Source of the DNA: Bacteroidales bacterium
GTDB lineage: Bacteria > Bacteroidota > Bacteroidia > Bacteroidales > VadinHA17
NCBI GenBank assembly: GCA_003142255.1
Contig: PLLO01000011.1
Span: 750,453-809,480 of the forward strand
Reading direction: 5' to 3'
DNA: 59,028 nucleotides
The notes beneath the pieces are model-generated. The model was not told the DNA's origin. It searched no databases and was given only the letters and a program-made list of their open reading frames with translations. Shown here in pieces: positions 8,411 through 17,273 of the stretch. A program made the position numbers and the translations under genes. Position 1 is the stretch's first letter, and each line of letters starts with the position of its first letter.

Positions 8411-9715
8411 ATGAAAGAAGAAAAAAAAGAATCCAGAAGAAGCTTTATAAAAAAATCTGCCGGAGCAGCCGCGCTGCTTTCCCTTCCGACCATTATACCG
8501 GCAAATGTGTTTGGCTCAAATGACAAAGTCAGAGTCGCGGTTATCGGTGTTAACGGCCGGGGAACTGCTCATATACAGGGATTTTCAAACCTGCCTGATG
8601 TGGAAGTTGCATGTCTGTGCGATCCTGACCTTGTTGTTCTTGGGAAGCGCGCACAGGAATTCGAGGCTAAATATGGAAAGAAAGTCATTCAGCAGCAGGA
8701 TCTTAGAAGGGTGTTTGAAGACAAATCAATTGATGCAGTGAGTATTGCCACTCCGAATCATTGGCATTCGCTAGCTACAATATGGGCATGTCAGGCCGGC
8801 AAGGATGTTTACGTTGAAAAGCCGGGCTCACATAACATTCGTGAAGGGAGAAAAATGGTCGAGGCAGCAAAAAAATACGACAGGATTGTGCAGCATGGTG
8901 TTCAGCTTCGCAGCTCTGTGGCAGTCCAGGAAGCGATCAAGCACCTGCGTGATGGACTGATAGGAAATGTATATATGGCCCGTGGTCTTGTTTTCCGCTG
9001 GCGCGATGATGTTGGGAAAAAGGGGACGGAACCTGTTCCTGAAGGTCTCGATTATAACCTCTGGACTGGACCTGCAGCCATGAAGCCTTTTTCCCGCGAC
9101 TGGGTTCATTACAACTGGCACTGGCACTGGAACTATGGTAACGGCGATGTCGGCAACCAGGGAATTCATGAAACCGACCTGTGCATGTGGGGACTGAATG
9201 TAGGTCTTCCTGAAGTGATTACAGCCGGTGGCGGAAAGTTCCTCTTCGACGATGCAAAAGAGACACCGGAAGTGCTGGCAACAACATATTATTATCCGAA
9301 AGAGAAGAAGATCATTGAATTTGAGGTTCGTCCATGGATCACCAATGGAGAAAACGGCGCCGAGGTTGGAAATATATTCTATGGAAGCGAAGGATACCTG
9401 GTAGTATACAACTACGACAGGTACGAATCTTTCCTCGGAAAGAACAAAACACCCGGACCTTCACGCAGGGAGGGAGGCGATCATTTTCTCAATTTCATAC
9501 AGGCTGTACGCGCTCATGACAAATCGATTCTCAATGCTCCGGTCGAAACAGCTCACCTGGCTTCGGGGCTGGCTCACCTTGGCAATATCGCGTATCGTAC
9601 CGGCCGTACTCTCTATTTTGATCCGGTTACAGAGAAGTTCGTAAATGACAAGGAGGCAGACAAATATCTTACCCGACCGGCAAGAAAACCATTTGTCGTA
9701 CCCGACGAGATTTAA
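8411..9715 (+). CDS. Tat-exported Gfo/Idh/MocA family oxidoreductase
   Basis: This 434-residue protein begins with a twin-arginine signal (SRRSFIKKSAG, residues about 8-18, then a hydrophobic stretch). The Rossmann domain follows, with VAVIGVNGRGTAH as the dinucleotide-binding loop, the EKPGSHNIREG motif carrying the usual catalytic lysine, and a C-terminal domain with GDVGNQGIHETDLCMWGL. Such proteins act on sugars or cyclitols with a bound nicotinamide cofactor and are exported folded, which is why Tat is used. A terminator follows and tatA is the next gene. The substrate is unknown. Confidence 0.88.
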   Translation: MKEEKKESRRSFIKKSAGAAALLSLPTIIPANVFGSNDKVRVAVIGVNGRGTAHIQGFSNLPDVEVACLCDPDLVVLGKRAQEFEAKYGKKVIQQQDLRRVFEDKSIDAVSIATPNHWHSLATIWACQAGKDVYVEKPGSHNIREGRKMVEAAKKYDRIVQHGVQLRSSVAVQEAIKHLRDGLIGNVYMARGLVFRWRDDVGKKGTEPVPEGLDYNLWTGPAAMKPFSRDWVHYNWHWHWNYGNGDVGNQGIHETDLCMWGLNVGLPEVITAGGGKFLFDDAKETPEVLATTYYYPKEKKIIEFEVRPWITNGENGAEVGNIFYGSEGYLVVYNYDRYESFLGKNKTPGPSRREGGDHFLNFIQAVRAHDKSILNAPVETAHLASGLAHLGNIAYRTGRTLYFDPVTEKFVNDKEADKYLTRPARKPFVVPDEI

Positions 9716-9736
9716 TATTTTTAATACTTTGAAAAG

Positions 9737-9777
9737 AAGCGTCACATTCCAATTTTAAGGCAAAATGTGACGCTTTT
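9737..9777 (+). terminator. Intrinsic terminator after the Gfo/Idh gene
   Basis: A perfect 12-bp stem, AAGCGTCACATT at 9737-9748 with AATGTGACGCTT at 9764-9775, is followed by T residues. It lies 21 bases after the stop of the oxidoreductase gene. Confidence 0.8.
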
Positions 9778-9805
9778 ATATATTAATTTAGTATATAATT
9801 AAATG

Positions 9806-9851
9806 GAGATTCTGAGCTTCTCCGCCAAACGGCGGGTAAGCTCAGAATCTC
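9806..9851. repeat. Long hairpin related to the dispersed GAGATTC element
   Basis: GAGATTCTGAGCTT at 9806-9819 pairs with AAGCTCAGAATCTC at 9838-9851 (14 bp). The loop itself contains CCGCC/GGCGG. The order GAGATTC, then TTCTCCGCC, then GGCGG is shared with the left arm of the 57897 element, so this looks like a rearranged solitary member. It may also block transcription into tatA. Confidence 0.6.
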
Positions 9852-9969
9852 ACAATTTTATTCAGTTAGTAGTTAAGGAATCGCTTGAATTCTTAAAATC
9901 AATTTAACTTTTCTTATTTGTAATTGATATTCTCTATTGATATCTTTGACACGATTAAAAAATGAAACA

Positions 9970-10158
9970 ATGGGAAATTTGGGTTTTACCGAAATTCTGC
10001 TGATTTTACTTGTTATTGTACTTCTGTTTGGAGGCAAAAAAATACCTGAACTGATGAAAGGTATTGGACAGGGAATGAAGGAATTCAAAAAAGCCTCCAC
10101 TCTGGATGACGAACACGACAAGTTTAGCGCTGAAGAAAAGAACGAAGTGAAGAAATAA
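9970..10158 (+). CDS. tatA: Sec-independent protein translocase subunit TatA/E
   Basis: A 62-residue protein. The frame extends upstream to 9937, but the ATG at 9970 gives the canonical short N-terminus. One membrane helix (about residues 5-21) is followed by the hinge [20 protein letters not shown] and a charged, Lys/Glu-rich tail, all TatA hallmarks. TatA forms the pore-like oligomer that moves folded proteins bearing twin-arginine signals. No tatC is in the window. Three Tat-signal-bearing proteins are encoded within 20 kb, one of them directly upstream. Confidence 0.93.
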   Translation: MGNLGFTEILLILLVIVLLFGGKKIPELMKGIGQGMKEFKKASTLDDEHDKFSAEEKNEVKK

Positions 10159-10199
10159 TACCTGAGAGATTAATGCCAGGCATGAAGTCTTCTCCTGGA

Positions 10200-11795
10200 T
10201 TAATCGGTTACCAGGTACCTTGGTGGTTTTCTGTGCAGTGTCATCTGCTCATATCCATAAGCTATTTCTATTAGGAGCGGTTCGCTCCATGCTCTCCCGA
10301 AGAAGGTAATTCCGACCGGCATTTCACCTATGAATCCCATTGGAACAGTTATTGCCGGGTATCCCGATATTGCAGCCAGGGATGAGCTTCCTCCAACGTA
10401 ATGATCGCCGTTCAGAAGATCAGTTTTCCATGCCGGAGAACCGGTCGGGGCTATGAGTGCATCCAGCTTGTTCTCTTTCATTATTTTATCTATTCCGTTC
10501 TTCCTGGTAGCCAGGAGCATCTGTTCAAGAGCTTTTTTATAACCAGGCGATGCAAGATCTCCTTTCTTATCTGCATCAATAAGTATTTTCTGATCGAAAT
10601 ATTTAAGTTCGACACTGTCTCTCCTGTTAAATTCAATAAGCTCTTTAATGTTTTTTACCGGTGCTTTTTCCCCGAGACTGGCAAAATACCTTTTCAATCC
10701 ATCCTTGAACTCATAAAGCATTACCTCCATGGAAGCATTTTCATAACCGGCACTCTCCGGAGCATCCACTTCGATGACAACTGCACCCTTTGATTCCATA
10801 TCAGCAATTGCACGTCTCATCAGAGTATCTACCTTATCAGAAAAGCCCATCAGGTTTTTTATAACCCCGATCTTTTTACCGCTTAGTCCGTCCGCATTAA
10901 GATATTTTGAATAATCTTTCAGGGCTTTTCCCTCAGATTGTTTTGTTTTCCCGTCGTTTGGATCAATCCCGGTGAGAGCTCCGAGCATGATAGCAGCATC
11001 GGTCACTGTGCGGCACATTGGGCCGGGAGTATCCTGTGTATATGAAATCGGAACAATCCCGGAACGGCTTATGAGCCCGACAGTAGGCTTAATACCGACA
11101 ATGCCATTATTATTTGAAGGACATACAATTGAGCCATTGGTTTCAGTTCCTATAGCAGCCATGCAGAGGTTTGCCGACACTGCCACCCCTGATCCCGAGC
11201 TTGAGCCGCAGGGATTGCGGTCGAGGACATAAGGATTAAGTGTCTGCCCGCCGACACCGCTCCACCCGCTCGAAGACACCTTTGCCCTGAAGTTTGCCCA
11301 TTCACTCAGATTTGATTTTGCAATGATAACTGCACCGGCCTCCCTTAACTTCGCTGCCACATAGCTGTCGGCAGGGGCAAATGAATTCTTCAGAACAGTA
11401 GCGCCGGCAGTCGTCGCCATCCTATCGTGAGTGTCAATGTTATCCTTGAGGATCACCGGCACGCCGAACAAAGGCCCTGCTTTCTTCCCTTCAGCCATCT
11501 CCTTGTCGAGCTCTTCCGCGATCTCCATTGCATCAGGATTAATGACAAGAACTGAATTAAGAGCCGGACCATTCATGTCTATTTCCATTATACGGTCTAT
11601 GTAGGCTGAGACCACATCAGCTACGGAAAACTGACCTTCCCTATAACCAAATTGAAGCTTTGGTATTGTCATCTCCTCAAGCCACCTGCCTTTATCTCCA
11701 GCCTGTTTTTTCTTATTATCACTATTCTGGCATGCAATTAAAAGCAATATAAAGAGAGCCAGTCCAAAAGTGAATTTTGCATGTATATTCTTCAT
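10200..11795 (-). CDS. Exported lipoprotein amidase (amidase signature family)
   Basis: The 531-residue protein has a lipobox-type signal (LLLIACQN, cysteine near residue 22). The amidase signature fold follows: FGVPVILKDNIDTHD supplies the catalytic lysine, and CGSSSGSGVAVSANL and GTETNGSIVCPS supply the serine-rich cis-Ser/Ser part of the triad. The family hydrolyses amides; GatA is the cytoplasmic relative, whereas this copy is exported and unlikely to take part in tRNA amidation. It converges with tatA, with 41 bases between stops. The substrate is unknown, and peptide amides are one possibility. Confidence 0.88.
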   Translation of the reverse strand: MKNIHAKFTFGLALFILLLIACQNSDNKKKQAGDKGRWLEEMTIPKLQFGYREGQFSVADVVSAYIDRIMEIDMNGPALNSVLVINPDAMEIAEELDKEMAEGKKAGPLFGVPVILKDNIDTHDRMATTAGATVLKNSFAPADSYVAAKLREAGAVIIAKSNLSEWANFRAKVSSSGWSGVGGQTLNPYVLDRNPCGSSSGSGVAVSANLCMAAIGTETNGSIVCPSNNNGIVGIKPTVGLISRSGIVPISYTQDTPGPMCRTVTDAAIMLGALTGIDPNDGKTKQSEGKALKDYSKYLNADGLSGKKIGVIKNLMGFSDKVDTLMRRAIADMESKGAVVIEVDAPESAGYENASMEVMLYEFKDGLKRYFASLGEKAPVKNIKELIEFNRRDSVELKYFDQKILIDADKKGDLASPGYKKALEQMLLATRKNGIDKIMKENKLDALIAPTGSPAWKTDLLNGDHYVGGSSSLAAISGYPAITVPMGFIGEMPVGITFFGRAWSEPLLIEIAYGYEQMTLHRKPPRYLVTD

Positions 11796-11954
11796 GATGG
11801 TTAAATTTCATTAAATGATTTCTGATCTGCGTTCATAAAAGTATAATTAATCCGCAGTTTTTAATAATTTTGTTATGATGCATCAGGGATTATATTAACC
11901 CCTTTGACCATCCGATTCGCCTGATTTCAATTTTAAAGAATTGTTTACAGGAAA

Positions 11955-13007
11955 ATGAAAAATGTTTTTTTGAAAATCCCTGAACTATGCCATTCCCGCC
12001 AGGGATTGGTATTGGCAACTGTCACTGGAACAAGAGGGTCGACCCCTCAAAAGCCCGGAAGTTCGGCTCTGTTTGATTCAGTCGAACTTATTGCAGGGAC
12101 AATCGGGGGTGGCATTGTTGAAGGCAGAGTTGCCGAACTTGCCGCTAAATGCAGCCTGACAAAAAAGTCAGACTGGATCACCCATCATCTTGATAATGAT
12201 ATTTCAAATAAGGAGGATGCAATCTGCGGAGGCGAAATAACCGTGCTGGTCGACGGAAATCCTTGCATTCATCTGGCAGTATTTAAGGAGATCAGGGATT
12301 CAGTTGCAGCAAGGGTGCCGGGAATACTTATTTCACAGGTAAGGAGGGAAGACAACGGGAATGTATCTATAGAGAGGCAGTGGATGACCGCAGATAAGCT
12401 TCCGGTGTTTCCTGCAGAAGCCATGGAGAAAATCCGTCCCGAAGCTTCTGAGATCCTTTCATCTGCTGTTCCTGAATTCAGGCAAAAAGAGATCTCAGTA
12501 CAGGGGAAAAAACCGGGGATGGTTCTCCTCGAGCCTGTGTTCCCGCAAAAACAGCTTATTATTGCAGGAGCCGGTCATATAGGCAAGGCGTTGTCACATC
12601 TTGGCAAAATGCTTGACTTTGATGTTACCGTGATTGACGATCGTAAGGAATTTGCAAATAAGGAAAACCTTCCTGATGCAAATACCATAATAGTCGGTGA
12701 GATAGGGCCGGCAATGAAAGAAATAAAAAAGGGAAGAGATTCATATATTGTAATAGTTACAAGGGGCCATAATGACGATGCTGAAGCATTAAAGCCGTGC
12801 ATCGGTTCAGGTGCAGCTTATGTAGGCATGATAGGAAGCAAGGTGAAAGTCGCCAGGATGAAGGATGAATTCATCAGAAATAACTGGGCCGCAGAAGAAC
12901 AATGGAAACAGATTTTCAGCCCGGTGGGACTCGATATCAAATCCAAAACCGTTGAAGAGATTGCTTTAAGCATAGCAGCTCAGCTGGTTTTGGTCAGAAA
13001 CAGTTAA
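11955..13007 (+). CDS. xdhC: XdhC family molybdenum-enzyme maturation factor
   Basis: A 350-residue protein with an N-terminal XdhC/CoxI domain (LATVTGTRGSTPQKPGSSAL, about residues 20-39; IGGGIVEG near 50-57) and a C-terminal Rossmann domain starting LIIAGAGHIGKALSHLG (about residue 199). XdhC proteins bind molybdopterin cofactor, help sulfurate it and deliver it to xanthine-dehydrogenase-type enzymes. It is the first gene of a four-gene set whose last two genes encode such an enzyme, so the role is well supported by context. Confidence 0.88.
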   Translation: MKNVFLKIPELCHSRQGLVLATVTGTRGSTPQKPGSSALFDSVELIAGTIGGGIVEGRVAELAAKCSLTKKSDWITHHLDNDISNKEDAICGGEITVLVDGNPCIHLAVFKEIRDSVAARVPGILISQVRREDNGNVSIERQWMTADKLPVFPAEAMEKIRPEASEILSSAVPEFRQKEISVQGKKPGMVLLEPVFPQKQLIIAGAGHIGKALSHLGKMLDFDVTVIDDRKEFANKENLPDANTIIVGEIGPAMKEIKKGRDSYIVIVTRGHNDDAEALKPCIGSGAAYVGMIGSKVKVARMKDEFIRNNWAAEEQWKQIFSPVGLDIKSKTVEEIALSIAAQLVLVRNS

Positions 13008-13011
13008 GATT

Positions 13012-13030
13012 AAGTGTACATCGTACACTT
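13012..13030 (+). terminator. Small hairpin after xdhC
   Basis: AAGTGTAC (13012-13019), a 3-base loop, then GTACACTT (13023-13030) followed by TT. It sits in the 64-base gap before the nucleotidyltransferase gene and could reduce read-through. The short T-run makes it a weak terminator. Confidence 0.45.
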
Positions 13031-13071
13031 TTATTGATTTGTAACAATTGAGTGGCAAATAATATATTTGA

Positions 13072-13665
13072 ATGAAGGATATCTGGGCAATAATACTTGC
13101 TGCCGGTGAGTCGTCGCGCATGAAAGCCCCCAAAATGGTATTGCCGTTTGGAAAGAACACTATAATTGAAACAGTAATTGCAAATGTTGCGGCCTCGGAT
13201 ATAGATAAAATGGTAGTTGTTCTCGGATCATGGAAGGAAGAAATATTGCAGGTTATTGAGAAGTATCATGTAAATCATTGTTTTAATGATAATTACAAAC
13301 AAGGTATGCTCTCTTCTGTTCAATGCGGGCTTAGGTTCATTCCTGGTGAATTCAAATGTGCGCTTATTTGTCCCGGAGATCAGCCCATGGTTGATAAAGG
13401 AATTATAAATATGTTAATCTCAGCTTTCAATAAATCGGGGAAAGGGATTGTGGTCCCTTTACATGAAAAAAAACGAGGGCATCCGGTAATTATTGGCAGC
13501 AGGTTTTATAATGAAATTTTAAATCTCGAGCCTGCCGACACTTTACGGCGAATAATGGATAACCATCCTGGTGATATTGAAGAGGTCGAAACAACCTTTT
13601 CATCAGTTCTGAAAGATATAGATACTCCTGATGATTATTTAAATGAATTAAAACTAATAAGGTAA
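13072..13665 (+). CDS. MocA-like molybdenum cofactor cytidylyltransferase
   Basis: A 197-residue nucleotidyltransferase of the MobA-like NTP-transferase group. It opens with the nucleotide-binding loop AIILAAGESSRMKAPKMVLP, has CPGDQPMVD (metal-binding aspartate) near residues 102-110, and a KKRGHPVIIG substrate segment. Members attach CMP or GMP to molybdopterin; those beside xanthine-dehydrogenase-type genes normally make the cytosine form. It ends two bases before the 2Fe-2S subunit gene. Confidence 0.85.
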   Translation: MKDIWAIILAAGESSRMKAPKMVLPFGKNTIIETVIANVAASDIDKMVVVLGSWKEEILQVIEKYHVNHCFNDNYKQGMLSSVQCGLRFIPGEFKCALICPGDQPMVDKGIINMLISAFNKSGKGIVVPLHEKKRGHPVIIGSRFYNEILNLEPADTLRRIMDNHPGDIEEVETTFSSVLKDIDTPDDYLNELKLIR

Positions 13666-13667
13666 AT

Positions 13668-14144
13668 ATGGAAGAGACAATTCGCTTTTCATTAAATGGG
13701 AAAAAGACCGAACTCCGCATTGATCCCTCTCAGACATTGCTATGGGTTTTGCGGAACAACCTTGGGATGACCGGCACCAAATTTGGCTGCGGTACAGGAT
13801 TCTGCGGAGCTTGTACTGTTCTTGTCAATAATGAGCCGGTAAGATCATGTTCAATGTCCGTTGGAGACGTTGCCGGGAAGAAAATAGTTACCATTGAGGG
13901 TCTTGAAAAGAAAGGAAAACTGCACCCGGTTCAAAAAGCATTTATTGAACACGATGCTCTTCAGTGCGGTTATTGCACTCCCGGAATGATAATGACAGTC
14001 ACCGGGCTGCTTATTAAAAACCCTTCGCCGACCCGTCAGGAGATAATAGACGGGCTCGAGAATAGTTACTGCCGCTGTGCGGCACATGTTCGTATCATTG
14101 AGGCTGTTCAGACAGCTGCCAAAGAAATGAAAGGAGGGAAGTAA
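13668..14144 (+). CDS. 2Fe-2S subunit of a xanthine dehydrogenase family molybdenum hydroxylase
   Basis: The 158-residue protein has both expected iron-sulfur sites: a plant-ferredoxin-type site at C41, C46, C49 and C61 (GCGTGFCGACTVL), and a helical-domain site at C100, C103, C135 and C137 (QCGYCTPGM, SYCRCAAH). It passes electrons from the molybdenum centre. There is no signal of its own; such subunits are typically exported in complex with the Tat-bearing large subunit. The order and the absence of an FAD subunit resemble isoquinoline 1-oxidoreductase or periplasmic aldehyde oxidase systems. Confidence 0.92.
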   Translation: MEETIRFSLNGKKTELRIDPSQTLLWVLRNNLGMTGTKFGCGTGFCGACTVLVNNEPVRSCSMSVGDVAGKKIVTIEGLEKKGKLHPVQKAFIEHDALQCGYCTPGMIMTVTGLLIKNPSPTRQEIIDGLENSYCRCAAHVRIIEAVQTAAKEMKGGK

Positions 14145-14146
14145 TC

Positions 14147-16297
14147 ATGAAAGAAAAAGATAATAACACAGCTATAAGCTCAGGGAAAAAAGAGAGATCG
14201 GGAATAAAAAGAAGAAGTTTCGTTCAGCTTTTGGGTGGAGGGATATTCATTTTCTTTGCGCCATGGAAATCTCTTGAGCTGCTTTCAGCGCCTGCCGAAC
14301 AGGCAAGAAGCCTTCCGAAGGATTACAATGCCTTTCTTCATATTGCTGAAGACGGAACCATAACCTGCTACACCGGCAAGATTGAAATGGGGCAGGGGAT
14401 CATTACCTCTCTGGCACAGGAGATGGCTGAGGAGCTCAATGTACCCTTTGAAAAAGTAAAGATGGTAATGGGAGATACCGATCTGTGCCCGTATGATCAG
14501 GGAACATGGGGATCGATGTCGACCCGCAGCTTTGGCCCGAGGATGAGAGCCGCTGCCGCCGAAGCCAGGGGTGTGCTTGTAGGTATGGCCTCGGCTCAGT
14601 TGGGCGTTCCTGCTTCGCAGCTTGAAGTTCGTGATGGTATATTAGTTGATACTAAACATCCTGCCAGTAAGGTTACCTATGGTCAGCTTGCAAAAGGCAA
14701 GAAGATTGAGAAATTCCTTGATGATAAACCGGCCCCGGAGGATTTTTCAAAATTTACTTATGTGGGTAAATCACTTAAGAGAAGCGATGCTTACCTGAAA
14801 GTCACTGGCAGGGCAAAATACTGCGGCGACATGAGGCTTCCGGGCATGGTTTATGCACGGATACTGCGTCCGCCGTCACATGGCGCTAAACTGATATCTG
14901 CAGATGTCTCAGGAGCCGAAAAGATAGCTGGTGTTTCGATTGTCCGCGATGGTGATTTTATTGCAGTGATAAGCGAGAATCATGACAAAGCCGATGAGGC
15001 AATTGTGAAGATCAAAGCCGACTATTCCTTTGATGAGATGAAGGTCAGTGACAAGACGCTTCATGATTTCATGCTGAAGGCTGATACCCGCGTAAATGTA
15101 GCCAGAACAAGCGGTGACCTTGAAGCAGGCAGGCTGCTTTGTGATAAAGTATTTGAATCCGAGTACCACGATCCATACCTGGCGCATGCATCAATTGAGC
15201 CGCATACTGCGCTGGCTTATCTTGACAATGGCAAAATGATTGTATATGCAGCCACTCAGTCGCCCTTTGGATTACAGGATGGGATTGTCAGGGAACTGGG
15301 TTTTGCCAGGGAGAATGTAAGAGTCATCACTCCGTTTGTCGGCGGCGGCTTTGGAGGGAAAGGTGCATTTCAGCAGGGGATTGAGGCCGCCAGACTTGCA
15401 AAGCTTACCGGAAAGCCGGTAATGCTTGCATGGACCCGGGATGAGGAGTTCTTCTATGATACTTTTCACCCGGCCGGTGTGGTTAAGATCAATTCAGGGA
15501 TCGATAAATCGGGAAAGATCCAGATGTGGGATTACCATGTATATTTTTCCGGAACACGGGGTTCGGATACGATTTATGATGTTCCGAATGCGAAGACTAC
15601 AAGCTACAGTGAAAAGGACACCTCTCCGGTTCATCCGTTTGGCACCGGTGCCTGGAGGGCGCCGAATAACAATACCAATACCTTTGCCCGCGAGTCGCAG
15701 ATCGATATTATGGCATCAGCAGCAGGGATTGATCCGCTTGAGTTCAGGCTTACGAACCTGAAAGATGAAAAGATGATCGACTGCCTCAAAGCTGTCGCAG
15801 AAAAATTCGGTTATGTTGCCGGCAAATCTCCAAGCGGAAGAGGGATAAGTGTAGCATGCGGAATTGATGCGGGAACCTGGGTAGCTCATATGGCTGAGGT
15901 TCAGGTCGACAAGGCCACAGGGAAAGTCAGGGTATTGCATATAGCCTGTGCGCAGGATATGGGACTATGTGTCAATCCGGAAGGAGCCCTGATGCAGATG
16001 GAGGGTTGTATGACGATGGGCCTTGGTTATACTCTTACTGAGGAGATTCACTTTGAGGGCGGAAATATCCTGGACCGTGGATTTGATTCTTACGATATTC
16101 CTAAATTTTCATGGCTGCCGAAGCTTGATTGTGTAATTCTTGACAGGAAGGATAAAGCTCCGCAGGGCGGTGGCGAACCGGCAATAATTGCTATAGGTGC
16201 TGTCGTTGCCAATGCTATATATGATGCTACCGGCGCAAGACTTTACACTATGCCATTTACTCCGGAACGGGTGTTGGAAGCGTTAAAGAAGGTATAA
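14147..16297 (+). CDS. Molybdopterin-binding large subunit of a xanthine dehydrogenase family hydroxylase, Tat-exported
   Basis: This 716-residue protein has an N-terminal twin-arginine signal (KRRSFVQLLGGG, about residues 22-33). Family motifs are present: GKIEMGQGI, TPFVGGGFGGKG (cofactor loop), and the C-terminal APQGGGEPAIIA, which carries the glutamate that acts as base in this family. It would hydroxylate an N-heterocycle or oxidise an aldehyde in the periplasm, with electrons going to an unknown acceptor since there is no FAD subunit. AAGGAGG at 14131-14137 precedes the start, although it is also coding sequence of the upstream gene. The substrate is not inferable. Confidence 0.9.
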   Translation: MKEKDNNTAISSGKKERSGIKRRSFVQLLGGGIFIFFAPWKSLELLSAPAEQARSLPKDYNAFLHIAEDGTITCYTGKIEMGQGIITSLAQEMAEELNVPFEKVKMVMGDTDLCPYDQGTWGSMSTRSFGPRMRAAAAEARGVLVGMASAQLGVPASQLEVRDGILVDTKHPASKVTYGQLAKGKKIEKFLDDKPAPEDFSKFTYVGKSLKRSDAYLKVTGRAKYCGDMRLPGMVYARILRPPSHGAKLISADVSGAEKIAGVSIVRDGDFIAVISENHDKADEAIVKIKADYSFDEMKVSDKTLHDFMLKADTRVNVARTSGDLEAGRLLCDKVFESEYHDPYLAHASIEPHTALAYLDNGKMIVYAATQSPFGLQDGIVRELGFARENVRVITPFVGGGFGGKGAFQQGIEAARLAKLTGKPVMLAWTRDEEFFYDTFHPAGVVKINSGIDKSGKIQMWDYHVYFSGTRGSDTIYDVPNAKTTSYSEKDTSPVHPFGTGAWRAPNNNTNTFARESQIDIMASAAGIDPLEFRLTNLKDEKMIDCLKAVAEKFGYVAGKSPSGRGISVACGIDAGTWVAHMAEVQVDKATGKVRVLHIACAQDMGLCVNPEGALMQMEGCMTMGLGYTLTEEIHFEGGNILDRGFDSYDIPKFSWLPKLDCVILDRKDKAPQGGGEPAIIAIGAVVANAIYDATGARLYTMPFTPERVLEALKKV

Positions 16298-16532
16298 AGA
16301 AAGGTGCAACGGTACAAGGGCCAGGAAGAAGAAGCGGAGAGTGGGTGAGGGCGAGACAAGGAGCAGGATCTATTTTACAACTTCATGCTTGTTATAGATT
16401 AGTTCAATATTATTCAGTTTACAAGTATAACGGTTTTCTTCTTAAAAATGAATTCTTAAGATCATGAGTTGCGGCTGATTTGAGCCATTCCTTAAAAAAA
16501 CTTAAATAATAACCTAGATGTCATGGAATATC

Positions 16533-16540
16533 TAACTTTG
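16533..16540 (+). promoter_or_regulatory. Candidate -7 element upstream of the Gln/Gly-rich protein gene
   Basis: TAACTTTG matches the Bacteroidota -7 consensus TAnnTTTG, 43 bases before the start codon. No TTTG was found at the expected distance upstream, so this is a half-supported promoter. Confidence 0.3.
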
Positions 16541-16583
16541 ATTTGTTGTCTAAACAGATATAATTCAACCAATAAACTGGAAA

Positions 16584-17165
16584 ATGAAAAAAAATGTAAA
16601 AATTTTTAAGATTACATTATCAGCAATGATAATCAGCGCTTTCTTATTTATGCCTCTTACTGTTAATGGTCAGGCAGGTAAAACTAATTTTGCCGGAACA
16701 TGGGCATTTAATGCAGAGAAGAGCAATATGGGACAGGCTCCTCAGGGACAGCCTGCACAGGGTCAGCCTGCACAGGGCCAGCCAGGTCAGGGTCAGGGTA
16801 TGAGAGGTGGTTTTGGCGGAGGTAACTTCGTTGCAGCACAGGATGCGAACCTTCTTACCGTAGACCGTACAAGGCCAGATCAGAATGGTACACCGCAGAC
16901 CACTACAAGCAAATATACTCTTGATGGAAAAGAGTGTGTAAATACTTCAGGAATGGGTGATGCAAAATCAGTTGTTACTTGGGCAGCCGATGGAAAATCT
17001 CTCACCATTGTAACGAACAGGACATTCGACCGCAACGGTCAGTCAATGACAATGAAGACCACCGAAGTATGGTCACTTACAAGTCCGACCGAACTTTCTG
17101 TTGTTTCAACCAGGACATCTCAGAATGGCGACAGGACGAGCAAAATGGTTTATGACAAGAAGTAA
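16584..17165 (+). CDS. Secreted protein with Gln/Gly/Pro repeat, unknown function
   Basis: A 193-residue protein with a Sec signal (residues 1-30, ending VNGQ). The mature part opens with a FAGTWAFNAEKS stretch, as in lipocalin-like beta proteins, then has a low-complexity insert of QGQPA units followed by a GGFGGG run (about residues 51-80). The rest is polar beta strands (TTSKYTLDGKE, KSLTIVTNRTF, LSVVSTRTSQ). The repeat is directly visible as tandem 15-bp DNA units near 16740-16790 and could vary in length. It is a single gene with its own strong terminator. Confidence 0.75.
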   Translation: MKKNVKIFKITLSAMIISAFLFMPLTVNGQAGKTNFAGTWAFNAEKSNMGQAPQGQPAQGQPAQGQPGQGQGMRGGFGGGNFVAAQDANLLTVDRTRPDQNGTPQTTTSKYTLDGKECVNTSGMGDAKSVVTWAADGKSLTIVTNRTFDRNGQSMTMKTTEVWSLTSPTELSVVSTRTSQNGDRTSKMVYDKK

Positions 17166-17188
17166 TTATTCAACACTTCCGAAAATAA

Positions 17189-17221
17189 AAAGGAGGGCTC
17201 ATTTGAGTCCTCCTTTTTTTT
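17189..17221 (+). terminator. Strong intrinsic terminator
   Basis: A 10-bp stem with one G-T pair (AGGAGGGCTC with GAGTCCTCCT), a four-base loop, and a run of eight T, located 25 bases after the stop of the 193-residue protein gene. Read on the other strand it ends the HlyD-like adaptor transcript less well. Confidence 0.88.
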
Positions 17222-17273
17222 GTTAACCTTTTTACTATTAAAATGATCAATGACTTTTATCAATTGGGATATT

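Noticed and set aside
13038-13070. TTTG, 21 bases, TATATTTG just before the nucleotidyltransferase gene
   Set aside because: It matches the promoter consensus, but transcription would begin after the ATG at 13072, so it cannot serve this start.
16298-16583. Possible small gene or RNA after the molybdenum hydroxylase operon
   Set aside because: Only purine-rich, non-coding-looking sequence was found, apart from a candidate -7 element.
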